Assembly: GCA_958431945.1 (NCBI GenBank) | Contig: CAUASQ010000002.1 | Coordinates: 1 to 30,754, forward strand | Length of the DNA stretch: 30,754 nt | Direction of reading: 5' to 3' | DNA from: an uncultured Collinsella sp. | GTDB lineage: Bacteria; Actinomycetota; Coriobacteriia; Coriobacteriales; Coriobacteriaceae | Part shown: in pieces, positions 9,775 to 16,721 of the stretch | Numbering within the stretch: position 1 is the stretch's first letter | Layout of the letters: each line of letters starts with the position of its first letter | Notes under the pieces: model-generated | What the model saw: only the letters and a program-made list of their open reading frames with translations | The model's database searches: none | What the model was told of the DNA's origin: nothing | Translations under genes and position numbers: made by a program

Positions 9775-10845
9775 ATGGTCCATTTGTCTGACGTGGTGGT
9801 GATGAAAGTGCCTAATACCGTTCTCAAACACAAACATGCGACTCGCAACACGTTGGCGCGGAATAGGATGCTCGCGCGGCTCGCGGAGACGGCCAAGCAA
9901 GGTGCGCTGCTCGCAACGCATGACAATACCGAGCTCATGTGGCTGCGACGCCATGTTGGAACCGACGATATCGCGGAGCCCGAGCCGTACCTGTTCTGTT
10001 TTCAGCATGATTGGGATGCATTGACGCCGGCGGAGCGAGCGCTGAGGACTATCAAAGGGCTTGCGAAATTTCATCCCGATTGGGCGTTTTGGGGATATGA
10101 CGCCGCGCTGATATGGGGTCTGGAGGTGCCGAATGATCTGCTCGGGCCGCGTTTCCTTGTTAAGACTTGCTGTTCGGTGACGTTGAGCGGCGGGTGCAGG
10201 TCGTTGCGTCCGCAGATTGCGGGCGCGCTCGAGCGCGTCGACGGCGTGCGGGTGACGTCGTTTTGGCGCACGGCGGAGGATTGCTTGCTGCGTGCGCCGT
10301 TCTCCTACGGGTTGGCGATTGCCGATTCTGCACTGCGGGTGAAAGACGTATCACGTGGGGATTTGTGCGAGCGCCTCCGCGCCGATTGCGAGGGCAGGCG
10401 AGGGTATCGCAGGGCACAGGCGATTGCGTCGTATGCGGACGGGCTGTCCGAAAACGGCGGCGAGTCTCGGTTCCGAGCGTTCTTTATTGCGTACGGCTTT
10501 CCGGTTCCGGAGCTGCAGGTGGAGTTTCGCGACCCGCTCGATCCGAGCCAGGTGTTTCGCGTCGACTATTTTTGGCGGCTCGAGGAGGGAACGTGCGTGA
10601 TTGGCGAGCTGGACGGTAAGGGGAAGTACACCCTGCAGAGCGGCGAGGCCCGGGAGCCGGTCGACCCATTCGTGGCAGAGCGTCAGCGGGAATCTCATCT
10701 GACAATGCTCGGGCACAAGGTGCTTCGGTTTACGTTTGATGAGCTCAAGAATCCGGGGAAGCTGGTTGAGAAGATGAGGCTGGCGGGTATTCCGCGACGG
10801 CCCGATTTGGCTGAGGAGTGGAGACGTCGGTGGTATGGGCGCTGA
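9775..10845 (+). CDS. AbiEi-like / DUF559-type predicted nuclease-fold protein
   Basis: A 356-residue two-part protein. Residues about 1-180 resemble AbiEi-type antitoxin/regulator proteins, including the PDWAFWGYDAALIWGLEVP block. The C-terminal third resembles the DUF559/Vsr-like PD-(D/E)xK fold: SRFRAFFIAYGFPVPELQ, then FRVDYFW (Asp), then IGELDGKGKY (Glu, Lys), then a GHKVLRFTFDEL end. Catalysis is inferred, not shown. A GGAGG ribosome site at 9759-9763 serves ATG 9775 (11 bases) or GTG 9769 (5 bases); a TTG at 9751 lacks one. Codon use looks less GC-biased than in gltBD, which may reflect transfer. The gene is tightly enclosed by repeats, 26 bp before it and 8 bp after. Confidence 0.75.
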   Translation: MVHLSDVVVMKVPNTVLKHKHATRNTLARNRMLARLAETAKQGALLATHDNTELMWLRRHVGTDDIAEPEPYLFCFQHDWDALTPAERALRTIKGLAKFHPDWAFWGYDAALIWGLEVPNDLLGPRFLVKTCCSVTLSGGCRSLRPQIAGALERVDGVRVTSFWRTAEDCLLRAPFSYGLAIADSALRVKDVSRGDLCERLRADCEGRRGYRRAQAIASYADGLSENGGESRFRAFFIAYGFPVPELQVEFRDPLDPSQVFRVDYFWRLEEGTCVIGELDGKGKYTLQSGEAREPVDPFVAERQRESHLTMLGHKVLRFTFDELKNPGKLVEKMRLAGIPRRPDLAEEWRRRWYGR

Positions 10846-10853
10846 GAGGTTTT

Positions 10854-10991
10854 GTCTTGATCTGTAACGTTTAGAAGTTGTTTGAGTTCGTAATTGTTAC
10901 AGATCGAGACAAACCGGTGAAACGTCGACCGAATGTCTCGATCTGTAACATCAAGGGGCCCAACAACCCTGTATCTGTTACAGATCGAGAT
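10854..10991. repeat. Cluster D: two 57-bp dyad repeats, 81-bp period
   Basis: Copies at 10854-10910 and 10935-10991 are 57 bp each, starts 81 bp apart (24-bp spacer). The first starts 8 bp after the stop codon of the nuclease-fold gene. The spacer contains GTCGACCG at the same offset as the 24-bp spacer of cluster F. Confidence 0.93.
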
Positions 10992-11140
10992 ATTTCCCTG
11001 GTGTCGCTGGGGTGGGACTGCAGCATATTCCGTCTCCCACATCCCCTCTTCCCTCCGTTAACCGATGCGTCTGCAGCAATCCAGCGGGACTAGGTGATAA
11101 TGGACAAATGTTCAAGTTAATCGTGAGGGAGGAGCTCGAT

Positions 11141-12511
11141 ATGGCGTCTGCCGATCGTTCCACGTTGTTTATCAATGCGACCATTCTGGATGGCTCGGAG
11201 CATATGGAGCCGCAACCCGATATGGCCGTGACTGTTGAGCGCGGCGTCATCACCTGGATGGGGCCGAGTGCTGTGGCGCAGGCGCCCGCGGGTGCCGAGG
11301 TTATCGACCTGGGCGGTGCGTATCTCATGCCCGGTCTCATCAATATGCACGTGCACCTGTGCGGCTCGGGCAAGCCCGTCTCGGCCGGCGATGCGGGCGC
11401 GCTGATGAAGAAGCTCGATAATCCCGTGGGGCGCGCCATCGTGCGCCATATTCTTAAGGGCAGCGCCCAGCAACAGCTGGCAAGTGGCGTGACCACGGTG
11501 CGCGGTGCAGGTGACCCGCTGTTTGCGGATCTTGCCGTGCGCGATGCTATCGATGCCGGCAAGTATCAGGGTCCTCGCCTGGTGGCGCCGGGAACGGGCG
11601 TCACGGTGCCGGGTGGCCATGGTGCGGGCTTGTTCGCCCAGGTGGCCAACAGTCCCGCCGAGGCAGCCGAGCAGGTGCGCGACCTGTATGCGCGCGGTGC
11701 CGACGTCATTAAGCTGTTCGTAACGGGCGGCGTGTTCGACGCGACCGAGGTGGGCGAGCCGGGTGTGCTGCGTATGCCGGTGGAGGTTGCCGCGGCGGCA
11801 TGCAAGGCGGCGCACGATATGGGCCTTCCGGTTATGGCCCATGTCGAGAGTACCGAGGGCGTGAAGGCCGCGCTTGAGGCCGGCGTCGACACAATCGAGC
11901 ACGGCGCTCCGATGACCCCCGAGATCCTGGAGCTGTATCGCGGTGCCGCGGGAACACAGCTCGAGGGGCGTGCGCCCAGTGTTACCTGCACTATCAGCCC
12001 GGCGCTGCCGTTTGTATTGCTCGACCCGGAAAAGACCCATTCGACCGATACGCAAAAGAAGAACGGCGACATCGTGTGCTCGGGCATTATCGAGAGCGCC
12101 CGTGCGGCACTGGAAGCTGGCGTTAAGGTGGGCCTGGGCACGGACTCGAGCTGCCCGTTCGTGACGCAGTACGACATGTGGCGTGAGGTGGCCTATTTTG
12201 CCAAGTATGTCGGCGTGAGCAACGCCTTCGCACTGCATACGGCCACGCAGGTCAATGCCGAGCTGCTGGGGCTGGGCGGCGAGACTGGCATGATCGAGTG
12301 CGACAAGGCCGCCGATATCTTGGTGACGCGCAAGAACCCGCTCGATGACCTGCGCGCACTGCGTGAGCCGATGCACGTGATGTGCCGTGGCGATCTGGTG
12401 CGCAAGCTCAAGGTGAAGCGTATTCCCGAGGTGGACGCCGAGCTCGACGCGATTATGGCCATGCCTGCCGAGGCGTTGGCCGAGGAGCTTGCCCGCGATG
12501 GCGTGGCATAG
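11141..12511 (+). CDS. Metal-dependent amidohydrolase
   Basis: A 456-residue cytoplasmic enzyme of the amidohydrolase superfamily, closest in style to imidazolonepropionase/Xaa-Pro dipeptidase-like members. Metal ligands seen: HVH at 70-72 (LINMHVHL), Lys191 in DVIKLFVTGG (likely the carboxylated bridging Lys), His234 (VMAHVEST), His254 (IEHGAP) and Asp335 (LGTDSSCP). The N- and C-terminal strands form the usual small beta domain (LFINATILDG; ADILVTRKNPLDDL). Substrate cannot be named from sequence. I chose ATG 11141 because GGGAGGAG at 11127-11134 precedes it; in-frame extension upstream would read through repeat-flanking DNA. A possible -10 (GATAAT, 11096-11101) lies 39 bp upstream. A palindrome and a terminator follow. 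Confidence 0.88.
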   Translation: MASADRSTLFINATILDGSEHMEPQPDMAVTVERGVITWMGPSAVAQAPAGAEVIDLGGAYLMPGLINMHVHLCGSGKPVSAGDAGALMKKLDNPVGRAIVRHILKGSAQQQLASGVTTVRGAGDPLFADLAVRDAIDAGKYQGPRLVAPGTGVTVPGGHGAGLFAQVANSPAEAAEQVRDLYARGADVIKLFVTGGVFDATEVGEPGVLRMPVEVAAAACKAAHDMGLPVMAHVESTEGVKAALEAGVDTIEHGAPMTPEILELYRGAAGTQLEGRAPSVTCTISPALPFVLLDPEKTHSTDTQKKNGDIVCSGIIESARAALEAGVKVGLGTDSSCPFVTQYDMWREVAYFAKYVGVSNAFALHTATQVNAELLGLGGETGMIECDKAADILVTRKNPLDDLRALREPMHVMCRGDLVRKLKVKRIPEVDAELDAIMAMPAEALAEELARDGVA

Positions 12512-12514
12512 GTG

Positions 12515-12539
12515 TGACAAAGGGACGGTCCCATTGTCA
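12515..12539. repeat. 25-bp near-palindrome after the amidohydrolase
   Basis: TGACAAAGGGAC and GTCCCATTGTCA form a palindrome with one central mismatched pair (A against A). It starts 3 bp after the stop codon and precedes a true terminator. The GGGAC/GTCCC core recalls the hairpins at 8532 and 13133. Confidence 0.5.
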
Positions 12540-12546
12540 TAATCAA

Positions 12547-12581
12547 AAAAGCCGAGGTCTCAGCGCGAGGCCTCGGCTTTT
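12547..12581. terminator. Bidirectional rho-independent terminator
   Basis: An 11-bp perfect stem (12547-12557 with 12571-12581) is flanked by an A run on the left and T run on the right. It can terminate both the plus-strand amidohydrolase and the convergent minus-strand zinc-ribbon gene. Confidence 0.88.
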
Positions 12582-12603
12582 ATTTTGTCCTATGGTGTAG
12601 CGG

Positions 12604-13077
12604 CTAGGAGCGCGTCTCCATCTTGGCGTGGCACTTGGGGCAGGTGACGCGAATCTTGCCCTTGCCCTTGGGAACGGAGAGCATCTGGCCGCAGTTGGGG
12701 CACTTGAGGTATGCCGTGGTTTTGCGACCCTTCCACATCTTCTTGGCCGTGCGCTTGGCGCGCTCAAAGTCTTCCTTGCTGGTGCCGGCCGCGCGCGAGG
12801 TGCTGGCCGCTGCAGTTCTACCGCCCAAGCTGGCGACGAACTTGCCCAGGCCGGGGACGTTCGCGGTCGCGGCGACAAAGGCCTCGTTCTCCTTGCGACG
12901 TGCGTCGACGTTTTTGGACAGGCCGCGCAGCACGCCAATCACGATAACGGCGATGGCGATCCAGCTGAGCCACTGGATGCGGGCTATCGATCCGACCATC
13001 GCGATGACGATGCCGGCAAAACCCATCACGATGGTGAGTTCATCGGCACCATTGCGACCCTTCATAAAGTCATTCAT
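12604..13077 (-). CDS. Small membrane protein with C-terminal zinc ribbon
   Basis: A 157-residue protein with two predicted transmembrane helices (about 14-33 and 37-53) and a cytoplasmic Lys/Arg-rich linker. A C-terminal zinc ribbon has CPNC at 126-129 and CPKC at 146-149. Function is not recognisable; zinc-ribbon membrane proteins of this size are often uncharacterised. I start at ATG 13077, nine bases after AAAGG; a longer frame to 13107 lacks a ribosome site. It lies downstream of csoR on the same strand, with a hairpin (13133-13179) between, so it is probably a separate unit. It ends at the shared terminator 12547-12581. Confidence 0.8.
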   Translation of the reverse strand: MNDFMKGRNGADELTIVMGFAGIVIAMVGSIARIQWLSWIAIAVIVIGVLRGLSKNVDARRKENEAFVAATANVPGLGKFVASLGGRTAAASTSRAAGTSKEDFERAKRTAKKMWKGRKTTAYLKCPNCGQMLSVPKGKGKIRVTCPKCHAKMETRS

Positions 13078-13132
13078 GCAAATTGCCTTTCGTTCGATAT
13101 GCTGCACGCCTTTATACCCGATTTAGAGCAAG

Positions 13133-13179
13133 GGGGACAGGTTAATCTGCACCAATGTGGTGCAAACATACCTGTCCCC
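13133..13179. other. Double inverted-repeat hairpin between csoR and zinc-ribbon gene
   Basis: A perfect outer 10-bp stem (13133-13142 with 13170-13179, GGGGACAGGT) surrounds a perfect inner 7-bp stem (13148-13154 with 13158-13164, TGCACCA) with a 3-nt loop. No T run follows on the minus strand. Positions 13159-13178 match 24171-24190 at 18 of 20 bases, so this is a recurring intergenic motif. Confidence 0.7.
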
Positions 13180-13189
13180 AATGCCCCAA

Positions 13190-13462
13190 TTACTTGGAGA
13201 GCTTGTCGACGACGCGTTCGATCTCGGCGAGCTTGGCAGCTTTGAGATCTTCGTCGCCCGATTCGATTGCCGAAGTCACGCAGCCCTCGATATGCGCCTT
13301 GAGCACGTCGGCGTTGATGCGCGCGATGAGCGCCTGCGTTGCCATGAGCTGCGTGGAAATATCGACGCAGTAGCGGTCCTCATCGACCATCCGCAAGATG
13401 CCGTCGATCTGGCCGCGTGCCGTCTTGAGCATGCGGGTCACCGATTTATGGTCTGCCATCAT
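13190..13462 (-). CDS. csoR: CsoR-family copper-sensing repressor
   Basis: A 90-residue all-helical DNA-binding repressor of the CsoR/RcnR (DUF156) family. The Cu(I) triad is visible: Cys32 (RYCVDIS), His57 and Cys61 (LKAHIEGC), the Cys-His-Cys set expected of a copper rather than nickel/cobalt sensor. Cu(I) binding releases the repressor from G-tract operators. The start at 13462 follows GAGG by seven bases; the second codon is also ATG. It lies downstream of copZ and copA on the same strand, separated from copZ by a long perfect hairpin. A CsoR-type operator is present before copA at 16371-16383, so it probably controls this locus and itself. Confidence 0.93.
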   Translation of the reverse strand: MMADHKSVTRMLKTARGQIDGILRMVDEDRYCVDISTQLMATQALIARINADVLKAHIEGCVTSAIESGDEDLKAAKLAEIERVVDKLSK

Positions 13463-13503
13463 GGCGGGTCCTCGTTTCTGGTCGATCTTCCGGATGCCCC
13501 GTC

Positions 13504-13570
13504 AGTTGCGGTGAAATACGGACTGTTCAAAGGCCTAGGGCGGCCCAACAGTCCGTATTTCACCGCAACT
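13504..13570. other. Perfect 24-bp-stem hairpin between copZ and csoR
   Basis: Positions 13504-13527 and 13547-13570 are exact inverted repeats of 24 bp around a 19-nt GC-rich loop. No T run follows on the minus strand, so it is not a classic terminator. In the copA-copZ-csoR transcript it could set relative csoR expression or mRNA ends; it may instead be a small mobile palindrome. Perfect identity of the arms suggests recent origin or strong constraint. Confidence 0.8.
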
Positions 13571-13596
13571 TCTGAGGATTGAGTAGACGGCGTCTG

Positions 13597-13818
13597 CTAC
13601 GCGGCGGTCACGGATAGGGCGTGGAACTTCTCGCCGGCTCCCTCGACGGCGGCGGCGAGCTGCTCGGCGGTCACGGTGTCGGCGCACTCCACCTGGACGG
13701 TCTGGGTCTCGTGATCGGCGTCGGCGTCGGTCACGCCGGCAACGTTGAGCAGTGCCGTCTCGACAGTGGCGTCGCAGTGGCCGCACATAAGGCCGGAAGT
13801 CTTGATTGTGTAACGCAT
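13597..13818 (-). CDS. copZ: CopZ-like copper chaperone (HMA domain)
   Basis: A 73-residue single heavy-metal-associated domain that would carry Cu(I) to the CopA ATPase. The binding loop reads GLMCGHCDATVE with cysteines at residues 12 and 15, and the ferredoxin-like beta-alpha-beta pattern fills the rest. Start 13818 has AAGGAG seven bases before it. It lies 152 bp downstream of copA and upstream of csoR on the same strand, an arrangement typical of copper-efflux loci. Length and motif fit the family well. Confidence 0.92.
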   Translation of the reverse strand: MRYTIKTSGLMCGHCDATVETALLNVAGVTDADADHETQTVQVECADTVTAEQLAAAVEGAGEKFHALSVTAA

Positions 13819-13885
13819 GGGTGTACTCCTTATCGATTGAGAATATCTGACAGTTTAGTCGTGAACAGCGTCATCTTAAAGGTGT

Positions 13886-13975
13886 GCTGAGGTGCCCGAG
13901 ATTGCCCCGAAAGAGGAGCGAAGCGTACTTGGGTACGCGAGCGACGGTTTGAGGGGCAAGGTCGGGTGCTTCAGC
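13886..13975. other. Nested imperfect inverted repeat overlapping copA stop
   Basis: 13886-13908 pairs with 13953-13975 at 18 of 23 positions, and an inner GCGTAC/GTACGC pair sits near 13923-13938. The right arm covers the copA stop codon at 13971-13973. It may end or stabilise part of the copA transcript before copZ. No T run is present. Confidence 0.45.
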
Positions 13976-16310
13976 GCGCCGTCTTGGGCTTAAAGGATTT
14001 CAGGCGCAGTGCATTGGTCACGACGCATACGCTCGACAGGCTCATGGCCGCGGCGCCAAACATCGGCGAGAGCTGCCAACCGGTGAGGGGGAAGAACACG
14101 CCCGCCGCCAGCGGAATGCCGATGCCGTTGTAGAACAGCGCCCAGAACAGGTCCTGCTTGATGTTGCGAATTGTGGCGCGCGACAGCTCGATGGCACGGG
14201 CGACGTCCATGAGGTCGCTGCGCATGAGAACCACATCTGCCCCTTCTTTGGCGATGTCGGCGCCGGTACCGATGGCAAGGCCCACGTCGGCGCGCGCCAG
14301 GGCGGGGGAGTCGTTGATGCCGTCGCCCACCATGGCGACCTTGCTGCTCGCATCCTGCAGCTCGCGCACGTGGCGTTCCTTGTCGGCGGGGAGGACGTCG
14401 GCGATGACCTGCTCGCTGCTCAGTCCCACGCGGCGGGCGATCGCTTCGGCTGTCACGCGGTTGTCGCCGGTGAGCATGCGCACGTCGAAGCCAAGCGAGC
14501 GCAGTGCGGCGATGGCCCCGGCGCTCGTCTCCTTGACCTCGTCCGCCACGGCGATGGTGCCGACAAGCTCGCTGTTCTTGGCAAAGAACAGTGGCGTCTT
14601 GCCCTCGGCCGCGAACTGTTCGGCAAGGCCGGCGGGAACCTTCACGCCCAGCTCGTCCATCAGACGCACGTTGCCGGCGGCGATGACATTCTGCCCCTCG
14701 CGTGCCGTGACGCCGCGACCGGGCACGGCGGCAAAGTCCTCGACCATGCGTGCGACGATTCCGCGCGCCTCGCACTCGGCCATAATCGCCTCGGCCAGCG
14801 GGTGCTCGCTTGAGCGCTCCAGCGCGGCGGCCAGCTTGAGCAGCGCCTTTTCGCTCATGGCGGACGAGCCGTCAGCGCGCGTGGCTACCACGATATCGGT
14901 CACGGCAGGCTTGCCGCGAGTGACCGTTCCCGTCTTATCGAGCACCACGGTGCCCACGCTGCGCAGATTCTCCAGCGACTCGGCGCTCTTGAACAGAATG
15001 CCCATCTCGGCGCCCTTGCCGGTGCCGACCATAATGGCGACGGGCGTGGCCAGACCCAATGCGCACGGACAGCTGATCACCAGCACGGCCACGGCGGAGG
15101 TGAGCGCCTCGTTTATGCTGCCGGTCAGTGCCATCCACACCGCAAAGGTCACAGCCGAGATCACGAACACCACGGGCACGAACACGCCGGCGACTTTGTC
15201 GGCCATGCGGGCGATGGGCGCCTTGGTGGCGTTGGCGTCCTCGACGAGCTGGATAATCTTGGCGAGCGACGTGTCGGCGCCCACACGCGTAGCGCGGAAG
15301 GTAAACGATCCGGTGCGGTTGACAGTGGCGGCGTTGACGGTGTCGCCGGCGGTCTTTTCCACGGGGATGGACTCGCCGGTGAGCGCGCTCTCGTCCACGG
15401 CCGAGCTGCCCTCGAGCACCACGCCATCGACAGGGATGGACTCGCCGGGGCGCACACGCAGCACCTGGCCGGGCAGAATGGCATCGACGTCGACGGTGGC
15501 CTCGCTGCCGTCCTCGGCCACGACGGTCGCGGTCTTGGGTGCTAAGTCGATGAGCGCCTCGATAGCGCCGCCGGTCTTGGACTTGCTGCGCGTCTCGAGG
15601 TATTTGCCCACGGTGACGAGCGACAGGATGGTGCCGGCGCTCTCAAAATACAGGTTGTCCATGCTCGTCATCATGGCCTCGTGCACCTGACCTGCGGCTA
15701 GCTGGTCGGCCATGATGAACATGGCGTAGAGCGACCAGGCGATGGAGGCGGTGGCGCCCACGGCAATAAGGGCATCCATGGTGGGCGCGCCGTGCGCGAG
15801 CGATTTAAACCCGTTGATAAAGTACGCGTCGTTGACGTAGACGATGGGAATGAGCAGGACGAGCTCGGTGAGCGCGAGCGTCATGCTGTGGGTGTGGTCG
15901 GTGAAGATGCCGGGCAGCGGCCAGCCGAGCATGTGCCCCATGCCTATGTAGAACAGTGGGATGAGGAAGATGATCGAGACGATGAGGCGGGTGCGCATGG
16001 CAGAGGCGGCGGCCTCCAACTTTTTGGTCGGTGACTCCATATGGGCGGTGCCGGACCTGGCTTGCGCACTTCCGCTTTGGACAGCGTCGGTGCCCGTGCT
16101 GATGGGTGAGGCCGAGTAGCCCGCGCGGTCGACAGCGGTGCAGATGTCGTCGGGGGAGACCTGCGCAGGGTCGTAGTCCACCAGCATAGAGCCGGCGAGC
16201 AGATTGACCGCGACGCTTTGGACGCCGTCGAGTTTGCTCACGGCGCGATCCACATGCGCCTGGCAGGCGGCGCATGTCATGCCGCCCACGTCGAACTTAT
16301 CTTGAGCCAT
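13971..16310 (-). CDS. copA: Copper-exporting P-type ATPase
   Basis: A 779-residue P1B-type ATPase that pumps Cu(I) out of the cytoplasm. Features in order: one N-terminal HMA domain with GGMTCAACQ (Cys13, Cys16); two leading and further membrane helices from about residue 108; the actuator loop with TGES; CPC at 414-416 in the transport helix; phosphorylated Asp458 in DKTGT; SEHP; MLTGDN; and GDGINDSP with Asp663 and Asp667. Only one HMA domain is present, as in many Gram-positives. ATG 16310 follows AAAGGAG by five bases. The promoter region carries a CsoR-type G-tract palindrome. It leads a copA-copZ-csoR unit. Confidence 0.96.
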   Translation of the reverse strand: MAQDKFDVGGMTCAACQAHVDRAVSKLDGVQSVAVNLLAGSMLVDYDPAQVSPDDICTAVDRAGYSASPISTGTDAVQSGSAQARSGTAHMESPTKKLEAAASAMRTRLIVSIIFLIPLFYIGMGHMLGWPLPGIFTDHTHSMTLALTELVLLIPIVYVNDAYFINGFKSLAHGAPTMDALIAVGATASIAWSLYAMFIMADQLAAGQVHEAMMTSMDNLYFESAGTILSLVTVGKYLETRSKSKTGGAIEALIDLAPKTATVVAEDGSEATVDVDAILPGQVLRVRPGESIPVDGVVLEGSSAVDESALTGESIPVEKTAGDTVNAATVNRTGSFTFRATRVGADTSLAKIIQLVEDANATKAPIARMADKVAGVFVPVVFVISAVTFAVWMALTGSINEALTSAVAVLVISCPCALGLATPVAIMVGTGKGAEMGILFKSAESLENLRSVGTVVLDKTGTVTRGKPAVTDIVVATRADGSSAMSEKALLKLAAALERSSEHPLAEAIMAECEARGIVARMVEDFAAVPGRGVTAREGQNVIAAGNVRLMDELGVKVPAGLAEQFAAEGKTPLFFAKNSELVGTIAVADEVKETSAGAIAALRSLGFDVRMLTGDNRVTAEAIARRVGLSSEQVIADVLPADKERHVRELQDASSKVAMVGDGINDSPALARADVGLAIGTGADIAKEGADVVLMRSDLMDVARAIELSRATIRNIKQDLFWALFYNGIGIPLAAGVFFPLTGWQLSPMFGAAAMSLSSVCVVTNALRLKSFKPKTAR

Positions 16311-16357
16311 GGCTTCTCCTTTCTGTAGTTCGGTGTTGGAATTGTTAACCTGCCGAT

Positions 16358-16388
16358 ACTATACACCCATACCCCCTGGGGGTGTCTA
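16358..16388 (-). promoter_or_regulatory. copA promoter with CsoR-type operator
   Basis: On the minus strand a TAGACA -35 (16383-16388) and TATAGT -10 (16358-16363) are separated by 19 bp. The spacer contains ACCCCCTGGGGGT (16371-16383), a perfect palindrome typical of CsoR G-tract operators. A repressor bound there would block RNA polymerase; copper would relieve this. The csoR gene itself is in the same locus. Confidence 0.7.
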
Positions 16389-16461
16389 GTACAGAAATAA
16401 TATATGAGATTTCGCTACAGATGAGGGTGGCTGCCGAATTGGTGCACCATCCCCGCCTTTC

Positions 16462-16679
16462 GTCTCAATCTGTAACATCTAGCAGGGAAATATGACCTCT
16501 AACTGTTACAGATCAAGACATAGAAATCGGCCGAAAACTAACATCTCGACCTGTAACAACTAGGCCCCGTTTTACCGAGTAGATGTTACAGATCGAGACA
16601 AACCATCCAGGCCAATCCGAACATCTTGATCTGTAACATCTAGACCTGTATCTGCCGAGCTAGTGTTACAGATTGAGAC
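16462..16679. repeat. Cluster E: three dyad repeats (58, 57, 57 bp)
   Basis: Copies at 16462-16519 (58 bp, the only length exception, with a 28-bp interior), 16543-16599 and 16623-16679. Starts are 81 and 80 bp apart and both spacers are 23 bp; the 81-bp step comes from the extra interior base. The cluster lies between the copA promoter and the end of the kinase gene, 42 bp past the kinase stop. Confidence 0.93.
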
Positions 16680-16721
16680 AATTGCCGGGGAGGGGTCCCG
16701 TCACGGCAAGATGCCCGCTCC

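Noticed and set aside
11117..12520. Antisense frame over the amidohydrolase
   Set aside because: Shadow of a well-supported gene; no ribosome site or domain.
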